Positions 43,601 through 52,089 are shown, counted from the first letter of the stretch. The stretch is DNA of 64,000 bases from Clostridium sp. (GCA_023664385.1 JAMPFU010000014.1:1-64000), one strand, 5' to 3'. Numbers and translations: made by a program. Notes: a model not told the origin generated them from the letters alone.

Positions 43601-44683
43601 ATGGGCGAGTTAAATTATGATGATATTTTAGAAGGTGATAGAGAAGATTGTAAAAAAATTGAGGGAAAGATTAAAGGAATAATTGCTGACAGTGATAAGA
43701 TGAGGGCAATTGATATATTAAAAACTTTAGATATACGTGACAAAGTTATTAATCTAGTGAATACACATGCCGTTAATCTGCCTGAAATAGAAAGCAGAAA
43801 AAATTTTAAAGACGACTATAAAACAATATATGAAAAACCGAATAATATAGTTGTAAAAACGGCATTTGGAAAAAAGTGGAGTAAAACATTTAATTATGAT
43901 TATGACTCATCTTTTTGGTCTACATATATTTTTTGGAGAATAATGGAAGGAAGAAAAACAATATCAAATAAAGATGGATTACATTATTGTTATGAGATTT
44001 CTTTTGATAATGGAGATAAGTCTGATTATAAGCTCTTTGGCGATACAATGAATTCATGGAGTACAACATTAAATGAATTTTTCCGCTTGTTTGGAAATAG
44101 ATATTTGAATAATTTAGTGGTTAATGAGGGAGGGAGAAATAAGGGAAAGCTGTGCGTTTCTGAAAATGATGAAGCAAGGGATTGGAATGATTTTCTTAGT
44201 AATATAGATAATTACAAAACCAAAAACCCATTGCCTTCATATGTTACAGAATTTATGGAGGTTGTATATACGATAGGGAATTTTATTCTTGTTCCATCTG
44301 AGCCAAATTTTAATACAGAACGAGAGTCCTTTACAAGTGGTTATTGGGATTTAACATTACTGGCAATTTATGAATATTATACCCATGGAGGATTGGCACA
44401 GGCGTTATTGGGAGAATGGGCATTTTGGTTTGATCAATATGGAAAAGGACAGGCAGGATGGAATAAATTTGTTGAAAAAACCTTCATGCAGCCTTTTGTA
44501 GAAGAACTAGGAAAGCACGAATATGGCAAACCGTACGAATTATGGGATAATCATTTTAATGGTAAAGCGATGCCAAAAGAGGAATGGCAGTTTGAACAGT
44601 TTTTTGTAAATGCAAAAGTCCGAATCCTTGAACGTGGCGAACTTATTGCAAAGGAATTAGTTGAAAAAATGAAAGAGGCTTAA
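43601..44683 (+). CDS. Uncharacterised 360-residue protein of the AAA+ island
   Basis: Start at 43601 by GAGGAGG at 43590-43596; an upstream in-frame ATG at 43532 has no site. Soluble, no signal peptide. The first 100 residues are charged and helical; the middle is aromatic-rich (SSFWSTYIFWRIMEG, DSWSTTLNEFFRLFGNRYL, LLGEWAFWFDQYGKG). It ends in a helix with RILERGELIAKELVEKM. No catalytic motif or family recognised. Confidence 0.55.
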   Translation: MGELNYDDILEGDREDCKKIEGKIKGIIADSDKMRAIDILKTLDIRDKVINLVNTHAVNLPEIESRKNFKDDYKTIYEKPNNIVVKTAFGKKWSKTFNYDYDSSFWSTYIFWRIMEGRKTISNKDGLHYCYEISFDNGDKSDYKLFGDTMNSWSTTLNEFFRLFGNRYLNNLVVNEGGRNKGKLCVSENDEARDWNDFLSNIDNYKTKNPLPSYVTEFMEVVYTIGNFILVPSEPNFNTERESFTSGYWDLTLLAIYEYYTHGGLAQALLGEWAFWFDQYGKGQAGWNKFVEKTFMQPFVEELGKHEYGKPYELWDNHFNGKAMPKEEWQFEQFFVNAKVRILERGELIAKELVEKMKEA

Positions 44684-44727
44684 AAGCACAATAGATATAA
44701 AAAATTAATTATATAGGAGGCAGTCAT

Positions 44728-45987
44728 TTGAACAATGAAAATTTACGGAAGCTTTCCGTACCGGAAAAAACAATCAGACTGATTGAGTATCTTAGAAAAA
44801 ATACAGACGAAAATCACACAGTAAAGCCGGATGATATTAAAAATGCATTTCGGGATATGGGGTTGAGATTAGGCACAAAAAGTACAATTGTTAGTTTTCT
44901 TGAGAATGTTATAGATGCGTATAATTCAGATGCTGAACAGCATCAGCTTCCGTCATCGGAATGGAGGATTGTATTTGATGCTTATAAAGAGAAATATGAT
45001 GATGCATTGTATGACGAAACTGAGCATGATGAAACCGAATTTGATGAAACAGAGCCTGAAGAAGCTGAGTATGATGAAGCAACTGGAAAGCCTCCGAGGA
45101 AGCCGGGGACGTATATTAGAAATCTATATTTTATTCCGGAATTTTCTTATGAAGAAATTGATGCGATAATCGAGGCAGTTTTGTTTTCCAAAACGATTAC
45201 CACAGAAGAAACTGCAAAAATTATTACAACATTAGAAGATAAGCTGGTATCGAAATATTACAAGCGTGGTGTGGCAAGAACCATTTGCAAGATACATGAG
45301 AAAGCCGGCTATGACAAAGAGCTTCTGCGGGAAAATCTACGCATCATTCAGCAGGCAATCAAGGATAATGTTCAAATTGAATATCAGTTCAATGGATATT
45401 CCCATGATAAGAAGCTTGTGCCAATGGGAAATTACAAAAGGAGGGTCAGTCCTTATTATATTGTGGCGGATAACGGAAGATATTATCTGTTGTGTGCGAA
45501 TGAAACATATAAAAATACATTAATATTGCGTATTGACTTGATGACGGAGGTTACTATTTTAGGCAGAAATGAAAAGCTTGGGAAAAAGGGAATACCAAGC
45601 ATACCCAAAAAACATATTACGGGACTGCCCGAAAATTGGGATGGTAATTTCCCTAGAAAGCACCTCAATATGTCCTATGATGTACCGGTTAAAATGAAGC
45701 TGCGTGTTAAAAGTGAGAAGCTGCCGAATGATAAGCAAAAGCATAAAAATCCTGAGTACACCTTTCTGCACGATTCCTTTGGTGATAATTATAAATTTAT
45801 AAGGGTTGATGAAAATGATTCGGATTATGACATTATTGAAGTAGAAAGCTCAACCTTTGGCATGGTTAATCTTGCACTACAGTATGCAGATAAGCTGGAA
45901 GTGCTAGAACCAAAAGAAGTACGGGAACAGATAAAGGAAAAAATTTGTATGCTGCAACAAAAATATTTGGGGAAATATTTGAATTAG
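44728..45987 (+). CDS. WYL-domain transcriptional regulator
   Basis: A 419-residue protein with a TTG start (AGGAGG at 44716-44721). Residues 1-70 look like an N-terminal winged helix (PEKTIRLIEYLRKNT...); an acidic insert with repeated YDETEHDETEFDETE follows (about 93-118). Residues about 205-300 are a WYL domain: LRIIQQAIKDNVQIEYQFNG, then RRVSPYYIVADNGRYYLLCAN, then LRIDLMTEVTIL; a WCX-like C-terminal part ends in HTFGMV-like SSTFGMVNLALQYADKLEVLEP. WYL domains bind ligands, often nucleic acid species, and commonly regulate phage-defence and stress loci. A candidate for the regulator of the two palindromic operators. Confidence 0.88.
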   Translation: MNNENLRKLSVPEKTIRLIEYLRKNTDENHTVKPDDIKNAFRDMGLRLGTKSTIVSFLENVIDAYNSDAEQHQLPSSEWRIVFDAYKEKYDDALYDETEHDETEFDETEPEEAEYDEATGKPPRKPGTYIRNLYFIPEFSYEEIDAIIEAVLFSKTITTEETAKIITTLEDKLVSKYYKRGVARTICKIHEKAGYDKELLRENLRIIQQAIKDNVQIEYQFNGYSHDKKLVPMGNYKRRVSPYYIVADNGRYYLLCANETYKNTLILRIDLMTEVTILGRNEKLGKKGIPSIPKKHITGLPENWDGNFPRKHLNMSYDVPVKMKLRVKSEKLPNDKQKHKNPEYTFLHDSFGDNYKFIRVDENDSDYDIIEVESSTFGMVNLALQYADKLEVLEPKEVREQIKEKICMLQQKYLGKYLN

Positions 45988-46055
45988 CTGGCAGTATAAA
46001 TAACAAAAATGTGTTTTAGAAAAATAGAATAAAAACTATATAGGAGATGGTAAAA

Positions 46056-47279
46056 ATGCGTGATACATTTCAGGAATGGATGCAGAAATTGGGACCGATT
46101 ATTTATTATGGGGATATTTGTAATGGCGATGTACAGCTTTGTGTTTTGAGCAAACGTCCGAACGATAAGGCATATGCATATTGTGATGCCATGTTTGAAA
46201 CAGGAAATCTGGAGATGATTATTTGTCTGACAGACAGATGCGTTGTCGGTATTTCTTCTGATTTTTTTGACAAGGCAGATGAGTGGTCGAAGAAGATATT
46301 GTCTGCCGTACTTGAGCTTGGCACGTTGCCTGATTGGTATGGAAAGTATTATATGGAAAAAGAGAAGGGCAATTGGCCGATGAAAATGGAGTTAGATGAT
46401 AAACTGACAACCGGCTTTATTGAAGCGTACATACCTTCCATTGATACGGCGGCTTATCTTCGGTCAATTGGACATCAATTCAGTCAGCTTGAAAAGGCGA
46501 CAATCATAGGAAATCATTATCTGCTTTCGGCGGAAGAAAAATTGGAAGCATTACAGAGGTTGAAGGAGTTTGCAGAAGATAAAGAATTGTGCGACCGGCT
46601 GGAGCAGGCGATTCAACTGATACAGGAGAATAAAGGTGCTTTTGGTGATTGTTCTGCATGGGATGTGTTTCATGATTTTTTTCCTATTCCGCATGATTTT
46701 CGGCATGGGGATATTGTATGTCTTGTGGGAAATAAATTCCGTAGCGTGCTTGGGGTAATTTTAGGATATGATGAGAAAGCATACGAATTTTATCTTGGCA
46801 TGTCAGGTGACTATGGCGATGTTCAAATAGCAGTAGATACAAGGTTTCTGTTAGACGGTTATGATTGGGATTATCATCCTGAATATGATTATCTGGGGGA
46901 GTTTTCACATAAACATATCAATCCGATTTATATTGAAAGGGCACGATTGGGACATGAAAATGAGTGCGGATGGTATTTACAATACCTTGCTGCCTGTGGG
47001 ACTCCAAATGAAAAAAATTTTCATATGCTTGTGTATGAAGTAATCACGAAACAGTTAAAGGAGGTATGGCAGTATTATCGGGAGCTCAGTTTGATGGAGC
47101 TGATAATTACTGCGGCAAAGACAGCGAGAGAACAGCTTGGCTTACCTGAGGCTGATGCTATCGATATGGCAAAGGTAAAAGACTTTGAAGTAATGGATGG
47201 TCTGTTTAAAATGCTGCCGCAAAAGGTAAAAGATGATATTTGGAAAAGAATGAGAAAATATGAAGGTATTTTAAAATAA
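46056..47279 (+). CDS. Uncharacterised 407-residue protein of the AAA+ island
   Basis: An AGGAGA site at 46042-46047 overlaps the first in-frame ATG (46047), so 46056 (MRDTFQEWMQKLG) is preferred. Soluble. The N-terminal third has a small alpha/beta look (VQLCVLSKRPNDKAYAYCDAM); the middle contains HGDIVCLVGNKFRSVLGVILGYD, an SH3-like barrel pattern, plus Asp/Tyr-rich loops; the last 90 residues are helical (LMELIITAAKTAREQLGLP). No family recognised. Separated from the WYL gene by 68 bases. Confidence 0.55.
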   Translation: MRDTFQEWMQKLGPIIYYGDICNGDVQLCVLSKRPNDKAYAYCDAMFETGNLEMIICLTDRCVVGISSDFFDKADEWSKKILSAVLELGTLPDWYGKYYMEKEKGNWPMKMELDDKLTTGFIEAYIPSIDTAAYLRSIGHQFSQLEKATIIGNHYLLSAEEKLEALQRLKEFAEDKELCDRLEQAIQLIQENKGAFGDCSAWDVFHDFFPIPHDFRHGDIVCLVGNKFRSVLGVILGYDEKAYEFYLGMSGDYGDVQIAVDTRFLLDGYDWDYHPEYDYLGEFSHKHINPIYIERARLGHENECGWYLQYLAACGTPNEKNFHMLVYEVITKQLKEVWQYYRELSLMELIITAAKTAREQLGLPEADAIDMAKVKDFEVMDGLFKMLPQKVKDDIWKRMRKYEGILK

Positions 47280-47284
47280 CCCCT

Positions 47285-47320
47285 AAAAATCCAAAATTTT
47301 AGATTTTTTATTTGTATAAT
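47285..47320 (+). promoter_or_regulatory. Second copy of the island operator with -10 box
   Basis: AAAAATCCAAAATTTTAGATTTTT is a nearly perfect 24-bp palindrome (47285-47308), followed by TATAAT at 47315-47320. The centre-to-TATAAT distance equals that at 40953-40988, and the flanking TTTGTATAATGAA is also shared. It would drive the last two genes of the island. Confidence 0.65.
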
Positions 47321-47404
47321 GAAGGTATAAATAAAACATTTAATATTAAATTGCTGACAAAATTATATTTTGTGGGCAATGGCAGAGGAAAGGGGAATGG
47401 TTTT

Positions 47405-48109
47405 ATGAATCAGAATACAGTTTATGAGCCTATCAGAAAAAAGATGCAGGAATGGATTTGGTACGATGATAACGAACCAAAGGGAAATTATTTTGCCAAT
47501 AAAAAGGAACACGATGAATTTAGAAGCTTGCATGACAGGGACTGCGTATTGACAGGTGGGGAACTGAAAGCGGACACGCTGTTCAGTCTTTGGCTGCCGC
47601 TCCGTCATACGATAGTGAGAATGAATGATGCTGAGAAAATTAAAGCAGTCGGTAACATTAACCGTAAATGTGATTTTTTGAGGGAATTGATAAAGGGGGA
47701 CAATTTAGAGAAGTTTTTGCCCGAAAAAGAAGAAGTGGTTAAAAAATTAAGTATATTGTTTGAGCTTGGCTTATGCAGGGAAAATGTATTTCTGCTGCCT
47801 GACAGGCAACTTAACTGTGCAAGAGCGAGAAAGCCGTATTATGATTATGTCCCCGTATTTTTGCTGGAGTCTTTTCCGGGTGGTGCGTTTGCACATTACT
47901 GGAATAGTCCGGAAGAACATTTGCAATGGATAGAGAAGGAGCATTTGGAAATGTTTTTTGATGGAGAGGTTTCTCCTGATACAATTAAGGATTTAAGCGG
48001 CTCGGGGAATGTTCGCATCTCACTTGCACCGGAGGGCATAGATGCAATGGAATGTATGCTTGATAATTACAGTAACGTGCTTCGGGAACGGAAAAAATAC
48101 TTTTCATAG
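47405..48109 (+). CDS. Uncharacterised 234-residue protein of the AAA+ island
   Basis: Start at 47405 (MNQNTVYEPIRKKMQ) after GAGGAAAGGGG; an upstream ATG at 47312 falls in the promoter and is rejected. Soluble protein with many charged helices and a motif CVLTGGELKADTLFSLWLPLRHTI early, which in this position resembles DUF-type proteins linked to HNH or kinase partners, though I cannot name one. Its stop is 17 bases before the P-loop kinase gene. Confidence 0.5.
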   Translation: MNQNTVYEPIRKKMQEWIWYDDNEPKGNYFANKKEHDEFRSLHDRDCVLTGGELKADTLFSLWLPLRHTIVRMNDAEKIKAVGNINRKCDFLRELIKGDNLEKFLPEKEEVVKKLSILFELGLCRENVFLLPDRQLNCARARKPYYDYVPVFLLESFPGGAFAHYWNSPEEHLQWIEKEHLEMFFDGEVSPDTIKDLSGSGNVRISLAPEGIDAMECMLDNYSNVLRERKKYFS

Positions 48110-48126
48110 GAAAGGAAGATGGTTAT

Positions 48127-49050
48127 ATGCAGAACTTAATATTTGTAATTGGAGCGACTGCTGCAGGAAAGACATATTTTATTAACGAGCATTATAAGGA
48201 CAAGGATGTAGAAATTCTTAATATTTATGATTATCAGCAACGAGCATATGACGAGGCTGGATATGGAAAAGGCATTCCACTCGGTGCGGGAGTTAAATGC
48301 CTTTACAAAGCAAATGATGATTTGCTGAAGGATATTATCGACAGATTGCAGGCGGGAAGGGATGTGGTAGTAGAGCATACGTTGTTTAAGATGAAACGCA
48401 GATTAGCCTATATTGATGAAATCCGAAAATCCGTTGACGTGAATATTATTTTTTATGTCCTGTGTCCTGACGATACACAATGGCAGGCAAATATCGAAAA
48501 AAGAAAGCTTGATGGGAAATTTGAACATTATAAAAAAATGGCTCAGGATATTGAGTTTCCAAACCAGGCAGAGGGGATAGACAAAATTTATGAAGTAACA
48601 GATGGTGAAATAAAGCTCTGTATGGAACCTCCAAAATCCAATGAGCTTTTGGAACAGGCAAAGACTGATATAAAGCAGGAAACTGAGCGTATGCGGGATG
48701 AGGATGAAAAGAAAAGACAACGGCAGGAACTGATTGAAAGCATGAATACCCGTCCGTTTTGGCACTATTGTGAGTCATGTGGAAAAAAGGAATTTATCAC
48801 GGCACAGGAAGCTTATGACAGTGGATGGGACTATCCGCCGAAAATAGGGGAATTTGGATTGCTCAGTCCGAGAACTTGTGGCAATTGCTCTATGAAAGGA
48901 ACGCTTTATTTTAAAATCCAGCAGCAGCGTGTTCCGATTGTATTTAAAGATGCCCTCACTCCAGAGGAATTGATAACATGGAGAAGAATACAAGGCGAAC
49001 CGGAAAGCCTGCTGACAGAGGATTGCGACCGATATAGATATGACGAATGA
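48127..49050 (+). CDS. Zeta-toxin-like P-loop kinase fused to a zinc-ribbon tail
   Basis: A 307-residue protein. Walker A GATAAGKT at residues 9-16, then a nucleotide-kinase layout (DVVVEHTLFKMKRRLAYID; FYVLCPDDTQWQANIEKRK) similar to zeta toxins and AAA_33 kinases. A charged coiled stretch (about 185-210) links to a C-terminal part with two CxxC pairs (YCESCGKK and RTCGNCSM), a likely zinc ribbon. ATP-dependent phosphorylation of a small molecule, RNA end or sugar nucleotide is plausible. No epsilon antitoxin gene is adjacent. Last gene of the island. Confidence 0.7.
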   Translation: MQNLIFVIGATAAGKTYFINEHYKDKDVEILNIYDYQQRAYDEAGYGKGIPLGAGVKCLYKANDDLLKDIIDRLQAGRDVVVEHTLFKMKRRLAYIDEIRKSVDVNIIFYVLCPDDTQWQANIEKRKLDGKFEHYKKMAQDIEFPNQAEGIDKIYEVTDGEIKLCMEPPKSNELLEQAKTDIKQETERMRDEDEKKRQRQELIESMNTRPFWHYCESCGKKEFITAQEAYDSGWDYPPKIGEFGLLSPRTCGNCSMKGTLYFKIQQQRVPIVFKDALTPEELITWRRIQGEPESLLTEDCDRYRYDE

Positions 49051-49109
49051 CGCCAAAAGGAAATGCGTTTAGCAGGAAATTCTTATCCCTGCTTTACCTA
49101 AAAAAATAA

Positions 49110-49165
49110 TTCAATTGTTAATTATAAAAAAAATAGTTGACAATTGAAACGGCAGGTAATATAAT
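49110..49165 (+). promoter_or_regulatory. Consensus promoter of the met/gsh operon with inverted repeat
   Basis: TTGACA at 49137-49142, 17-base spacer, TATAAT at 49160-49165: a perfect consensus pair. TTCAATTGT (49110-49118) and ACAATTGAA (49140-49148) form a perfect inverted repeat whose right half covers the -35 box, a possible repressor site. The region 49051-49109 holds only a weak hairpin (AGCAGG/CCTGCT). Confidence 0.75.
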
Positions 49166-49232
49166 ACACAACATAAACAAATTAATCATACTATTCCTAG
49201 TTGTGATATAGGAATTAGAAAGGAGAAAGCAT

Positions 49233-49328
49233 ATGAAAAGAACAAATTTATTCATGACAATGTACATGTGTTGTTGCAGGACTGTAAAAGTAAATACAGT
49301 TCCCTTTTCGTATGCACATTGTACGTAA
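49233..49328 (+). CDS. Cys-Cys-Cys leader peptide (31 residues)
   Basis: A short ORF with a strong AAGGAGA site at 49219-49225: MKRTNLFMTMYMCCC followed by RTVKVNTVPFSYAHCT and TAA. Three consecutive Cys codons (TGT TGT TGC, 49269-49277) and a fourth Cys near the end. It lies between a consensus promoter and a strong terminator, ahead of sulfur genes. This is the layout of an attenuator leader, where ribosome stalling at Cys codons would report low Cys-tRNA. It has no other likely role. Confidence 0.75.
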   Translation: MKRTNLFMTMYMCCCRTVKVNTVPFSYAHCT

Positions 49329-49380
49329 CCGATAACGCTGAATATGCGGTTGCCATTTGTGTCATGGCAGCCGCTTTTTT
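49262..49380 (+). promoter_or_regulatory. Cysteine-responsive transcription attenuator
   Basis: Terminator: GCGGTTGCCAT (49346-49356) pairs with ATGGCAGCCGC (49364-49374), then six T. Competing antiterminator: GTAACCG (49325-49331), which contains the leader stop codon, can pair with CGGTTGC (49347-49353) in the terminator's own 5' arm. Upstream, GTACATGTG (49262-49270, just before and over the Cys codons) can pair with CACATTGTAC (49315-49324), and GGACTGTA with TACAGTTCC (49279-49303). A ribosome stalled at Cys would leave GTAACCG free; one that reaches the stop would cover it and favour termination. Confidence 0.65.
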
Positions 49381-49384
49381 ACTT

Positions 49385-49470
49385 TATAGGAAATTCCTCT
49401 GAATTTCCTATAGGCAGGATTAAAAATCCTGCTAAGATACGAACTGCAGTGCCAAAGGCACTTTGTTCTT
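49385..49470. repeat. Modular hairpin repeat upstream of metN (copy 2)
   Basis: TATAGG followed by three hairpins: AGGAAATTC/GAATTTCCT, GCAGGATT/AATCCTGC and AGTGCC/GGCACT, with GCTAAGATACG between and CTTTGTTCTT at the end. Same plan as 19530-19622. Confidence 0.6.
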
Positions 49471-49492
49471 TTATAGGAAAAGAGGTGAGCAA

Positions 49493-50530
49493 ATGCCGGA
49501 GATTGAACTTTTACATATCAGCAAATCCTTTCAGACAAAGGAGGGAAGCGTTCAGGCATTAAAGGATGTGAATTTATCCATAGAGACAGGAGACATATAT
49601 GGCATTATCGGTATGTCGGGTGCTGGCAAAAGTACATTGGTACGATGTATGAATTATTTGGAAATTCCATCGGAGGGCGTAGTGAAGCTTCAAGGTGAGG
49701 AGCTTGCAAAATTATCGGACAGACAGCTTAGAAAGAAAAGGGAAAAGGCAGGAATGATATTTCAGCATTTCAATCTGCTGATGCAAAAGAATGTGCTTAG
49801 CAATATTTGCTTTCCACTGTTAATTCAGGGTACATCCAAAGGTGATTCAGAAAAACGGGCAATGGAGCTGTTGGAGATGGTTGGCATGACGGATAAGGCA
49901 AAGGCATTCCCATCACAACTGTCAGGCGGGCAAAAGCAGAGAGTTGCAATCGCAAGGGCACTTGCCAGCGAACCAAAGATTTTACTTTGTGATGAGGCAA
50001 CCAGTGCATTAGACCCACAAACAACATCCGCCATCTTAGAGCTGCTGAAAAAGATAAACCGCGAACTGGGAATTACAATCGTTGTAATTACGCATCAGAT
50101 GTCAGTTGTGCGGCAGATTTGCAACAAGGTTGCTATTATGAAGGAAGGGCGGATTGTTGAAACGGGCAACACACTTGATATTTTCAGTCATCCGAAGTCT
50201 GAGGTTGCAAGGGAGCTGCTTCGGACGGATGTAGATGTTCAGGCAGAGAAAAAAGTGCTTTGGGAAGTAGATAATATCAAAGGCGGAAGCAGACTGAGAA
50301 TTGTATATTCTGCAAATTCCGCATTTGAGCCTGTAATTGCAAATATGATACTCAAATTTAATGAGCCCGTAAACATACTGAAGGCAGCTACAAGAAATGT
50401 AGGTGGTGTGGCAAAGGGTGAAATGATATTGGAGCTTTTAAAAACATCAGAGAAGAAAAATGAAATGATAACTTATCTGAAGGAGCGGAATATAGAAATA
50501 GAGGAGCTTGACGGAAGGGAGGAAGTGTAG
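49493..50530 (+). CDS. metN: Methionine ABC transporter ATP-binding protein
   Basis: A 345-residue ATPase. GAGGTGAG sets the start at 49493 (MPEIELLHISKSF). Walker A GMSGAGKST, signature LSGGQKQRVAIARALA and Walker B ILLCDEATSALDPQT are all present. Residues about 260-345 form the NIL (ACT-like) domain that binds methionine inside the cell and inhibits transport. Works with MetI and MetQ encoded just after; relatives import methionine or related sulfur amino acids. Behind the Cys leader. Confidence 0.95.
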   Translation: MPEIELLHISKSFQTKEGSVQALKDVNLSIETGDIYGIIGMSGAGKSTLVRCMNYLEIPSEGVVKLQGEELAKLSDRQLRKKREKAGMIFQHFNLLMQKNVLSNICFPLLIQGTSKGDSEKRAMELLEMVGMTDKAKAFPSQLSGGQKQRVAIARALASEPKILLCDEATSALDPQTTSAILELLKKINRELGITIVVITHQMSVVRQICNKVAIMKEGRIVETGNTLDIFSHPKSEVARELLRTDVDVQAEKKVLWEVDNIKGGSRLRIVYSANSAFEPVIANMILKFNEPVNILKAATRNVGGVAKGEMILELLKTSEKKNEMITYLKERNIEIEELDGREEV

Positions 50531-51190
50531 ATGTGGACAGAACAAATCATTTCCATGATAGGAAAGGGAATTTTGGAAACGCTCTATATGACCGTAGTAT
50601 CGACAGGATTGGGTTATGCTTTTGGACTTCCCATGGGAGTGCTGCTCTGTATAACGGATAAGGATGGTTTGAAACCAAATCAGGTAGTATACAAAATATT
50701 GGACGTCATCGCAAATGTGGTGCGAAGCATACCATTTTTGATTTTACTGATTTTGTTAATACCGTTTACCAGATTCCTTTTGGGAAAAAGCTATGGCTCT
50801 ACGGCAACGATTGTGCCGCTTGTGGTTGCAGCCACACCCTTTATCGCCAGAATGGTGGAATCTTCTTTAAAGGAGGTGGACGCAGGCGTTGTGGAGGCTG
50901 CCAAATCAATGGGAGCAGGAACCTTTACCATTATTACGAAGGTTTTACTGGTGGAGGGCAGAACTTCGCTGATTACGGGAGTGACAATTGCAATTGGAAC
51001 CATACTTGGCTACTCCGCCATGGCGGGGACAGTCGGAGGCGGCGGGCTTGGCGATATAGCAGTCCGCTATGGATATTATAGATATCAGACAGACATTATG
51101 CTTGTTACAGTTATTTTACTGGTCTTATTGGTGCAAATTTTTCAAACGGTTGGTATGTTTATTGCAAATCGTATGGATAAGCGTAGATAG
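50531..51190 (+). CDS. metI: Methionine ABC transporter permease
   Basis: A 219-residue permease starting directly after the metN stop. Five membrane segments and the EAA loop (VEAAKSMGAGTFTIITKVLL), plus the MetI-typical AMAGTVGGGGLGDIAVRYGYYRY. It forms the channel of the MetNIQ importer. Confidence 0.95.
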   Translation: MWTEQIISMIGKGILETLYMTVVSTGLGYAFGLPMGVLLCITDKDGLKPNQVVYKILDVIANVVRSIPFLILLILLIPFTRFLLGKSYGSTATIVPLVVAATPFIARMVESSLKEVDAGVVEAAKSMGAGTFTIITKVLLVEGRTSLITGVTIAIGTILGYSAMAGTVGGGGLGDIAVRYGYYRYQTDIMLVTVILLVLLVQIFQTVGMFIANRMDKRR

Positions 51191-51232
51191 GAACAGAGAA
51201 TATAAAAAAATAAAAGAAAAGAGGAGAACAGT

Positions 51233-52054
51233 ATGAAAAAAATATGGAAGAAAATTTTAACAGTTTCACTTATTGGTGCACTATTGACAGGTGTGCTGGC
51301 AGGATGCGGAAAATCTGAGGATGACAAAAAAATCAAGATTGCAGCTTCCGCAACACCACATGCAGAGATTTTGGAGAAGGCAAAGCCGCTGCTAGAGGAG
51401 AAAGGGTATACATTGGAGATTACGGTTTTTGATGATTATGTTCAGCCGAACCTTGTTGTGGAAAGTGATGAGTTTGATGCAAATTATTTCCAGCATATTC
51501 CTTATTTGGATGATTTCAACAAGGAAAATGAAACCCATCTCGTTAATGCAGGAGGCATTCACTATGAGCCATTCGGCATTTACCCGGGAACAAAGAAAAG
51601 CCTGAGTGATATTGCAGACGGCGATACAATAGCCGTTCCAAATGATACGACAAATGAGGCAAGAGCATTATTGCTCCTTCAGGATAATGGCATTATTACC
51701 TTGAAGGAGGGCGTGGGACTTGAGGCTACAGTAAATGATATTGTGGAAAATCCTCATAATGTCAAAATTGTAGAGCTTGAGGCGGCACAGGTAGCAAGAG
51801 TCGTTGACGAAACGTCTTATGTAGTGTTAAACGGTAACTATGCACTTGAAGCAGGCTTTTCCGTAAAGAAGGATGCTATTGCATATGAGCTGTCAGATTC
51901 GGAAGCAGCCAAAACCTATGTTAATGTAATTGCCGTAAAGGAAGGCAACGAGAATGCTAAGAAAATCAAAGCATTAATTGAGGTATTAACATCCGATGAA
52001 ATCACGAATTATATTAATGAAACCTACGATGGGGCTGTTGTGCCATTCAAGTAA
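51233..52054 (+). CDS. metQ: Methionine-binding lipoprotein MetQ (NlpA family)
   Basis: A 273-residue lipoprotein; lipobox VLAGC with Cys25. The NlpA/MetQ signature parts are present: IKIAASATPHAEIL, LEITVFDDYVQPNLV, DANYFQHIPYLDDFNKE, GIYPGTKKSL, IAVPNDTTNEARALLLLQ and the end ITNYINETYDGAVVPFK. Binds the substrate outside the membrane and hands it to MetNI. GAGGAG upstream. Confidence 0.95.
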   Translation: MKKIWKKILTVSLIGALLTGVLAGCGKSEDDKKIKIAASATPHAEILEKAKPLLEEKGYTLEITVFDDYVQPNLVVESDEFDANYFQHIPYLDDFNKENETHLVNAGGIHYEPFGIYPGTKKSLSDIADGDTIAVPNDTTNEARALLLLQDNGIITLKEGVGLEATVNDIVENPHNVKIVELEAAQVARVVDETSYVVLNGNYALEAGFSVKKDAIAYELSDSEAAKTYVNVIAVKEGNENAKKIKALIEVLTSDEITNYINETYDGAVVPFK

Positions 52055-52089
52055 ACTATTTGTAAAAGGATATAAGAGGGTTATACATA

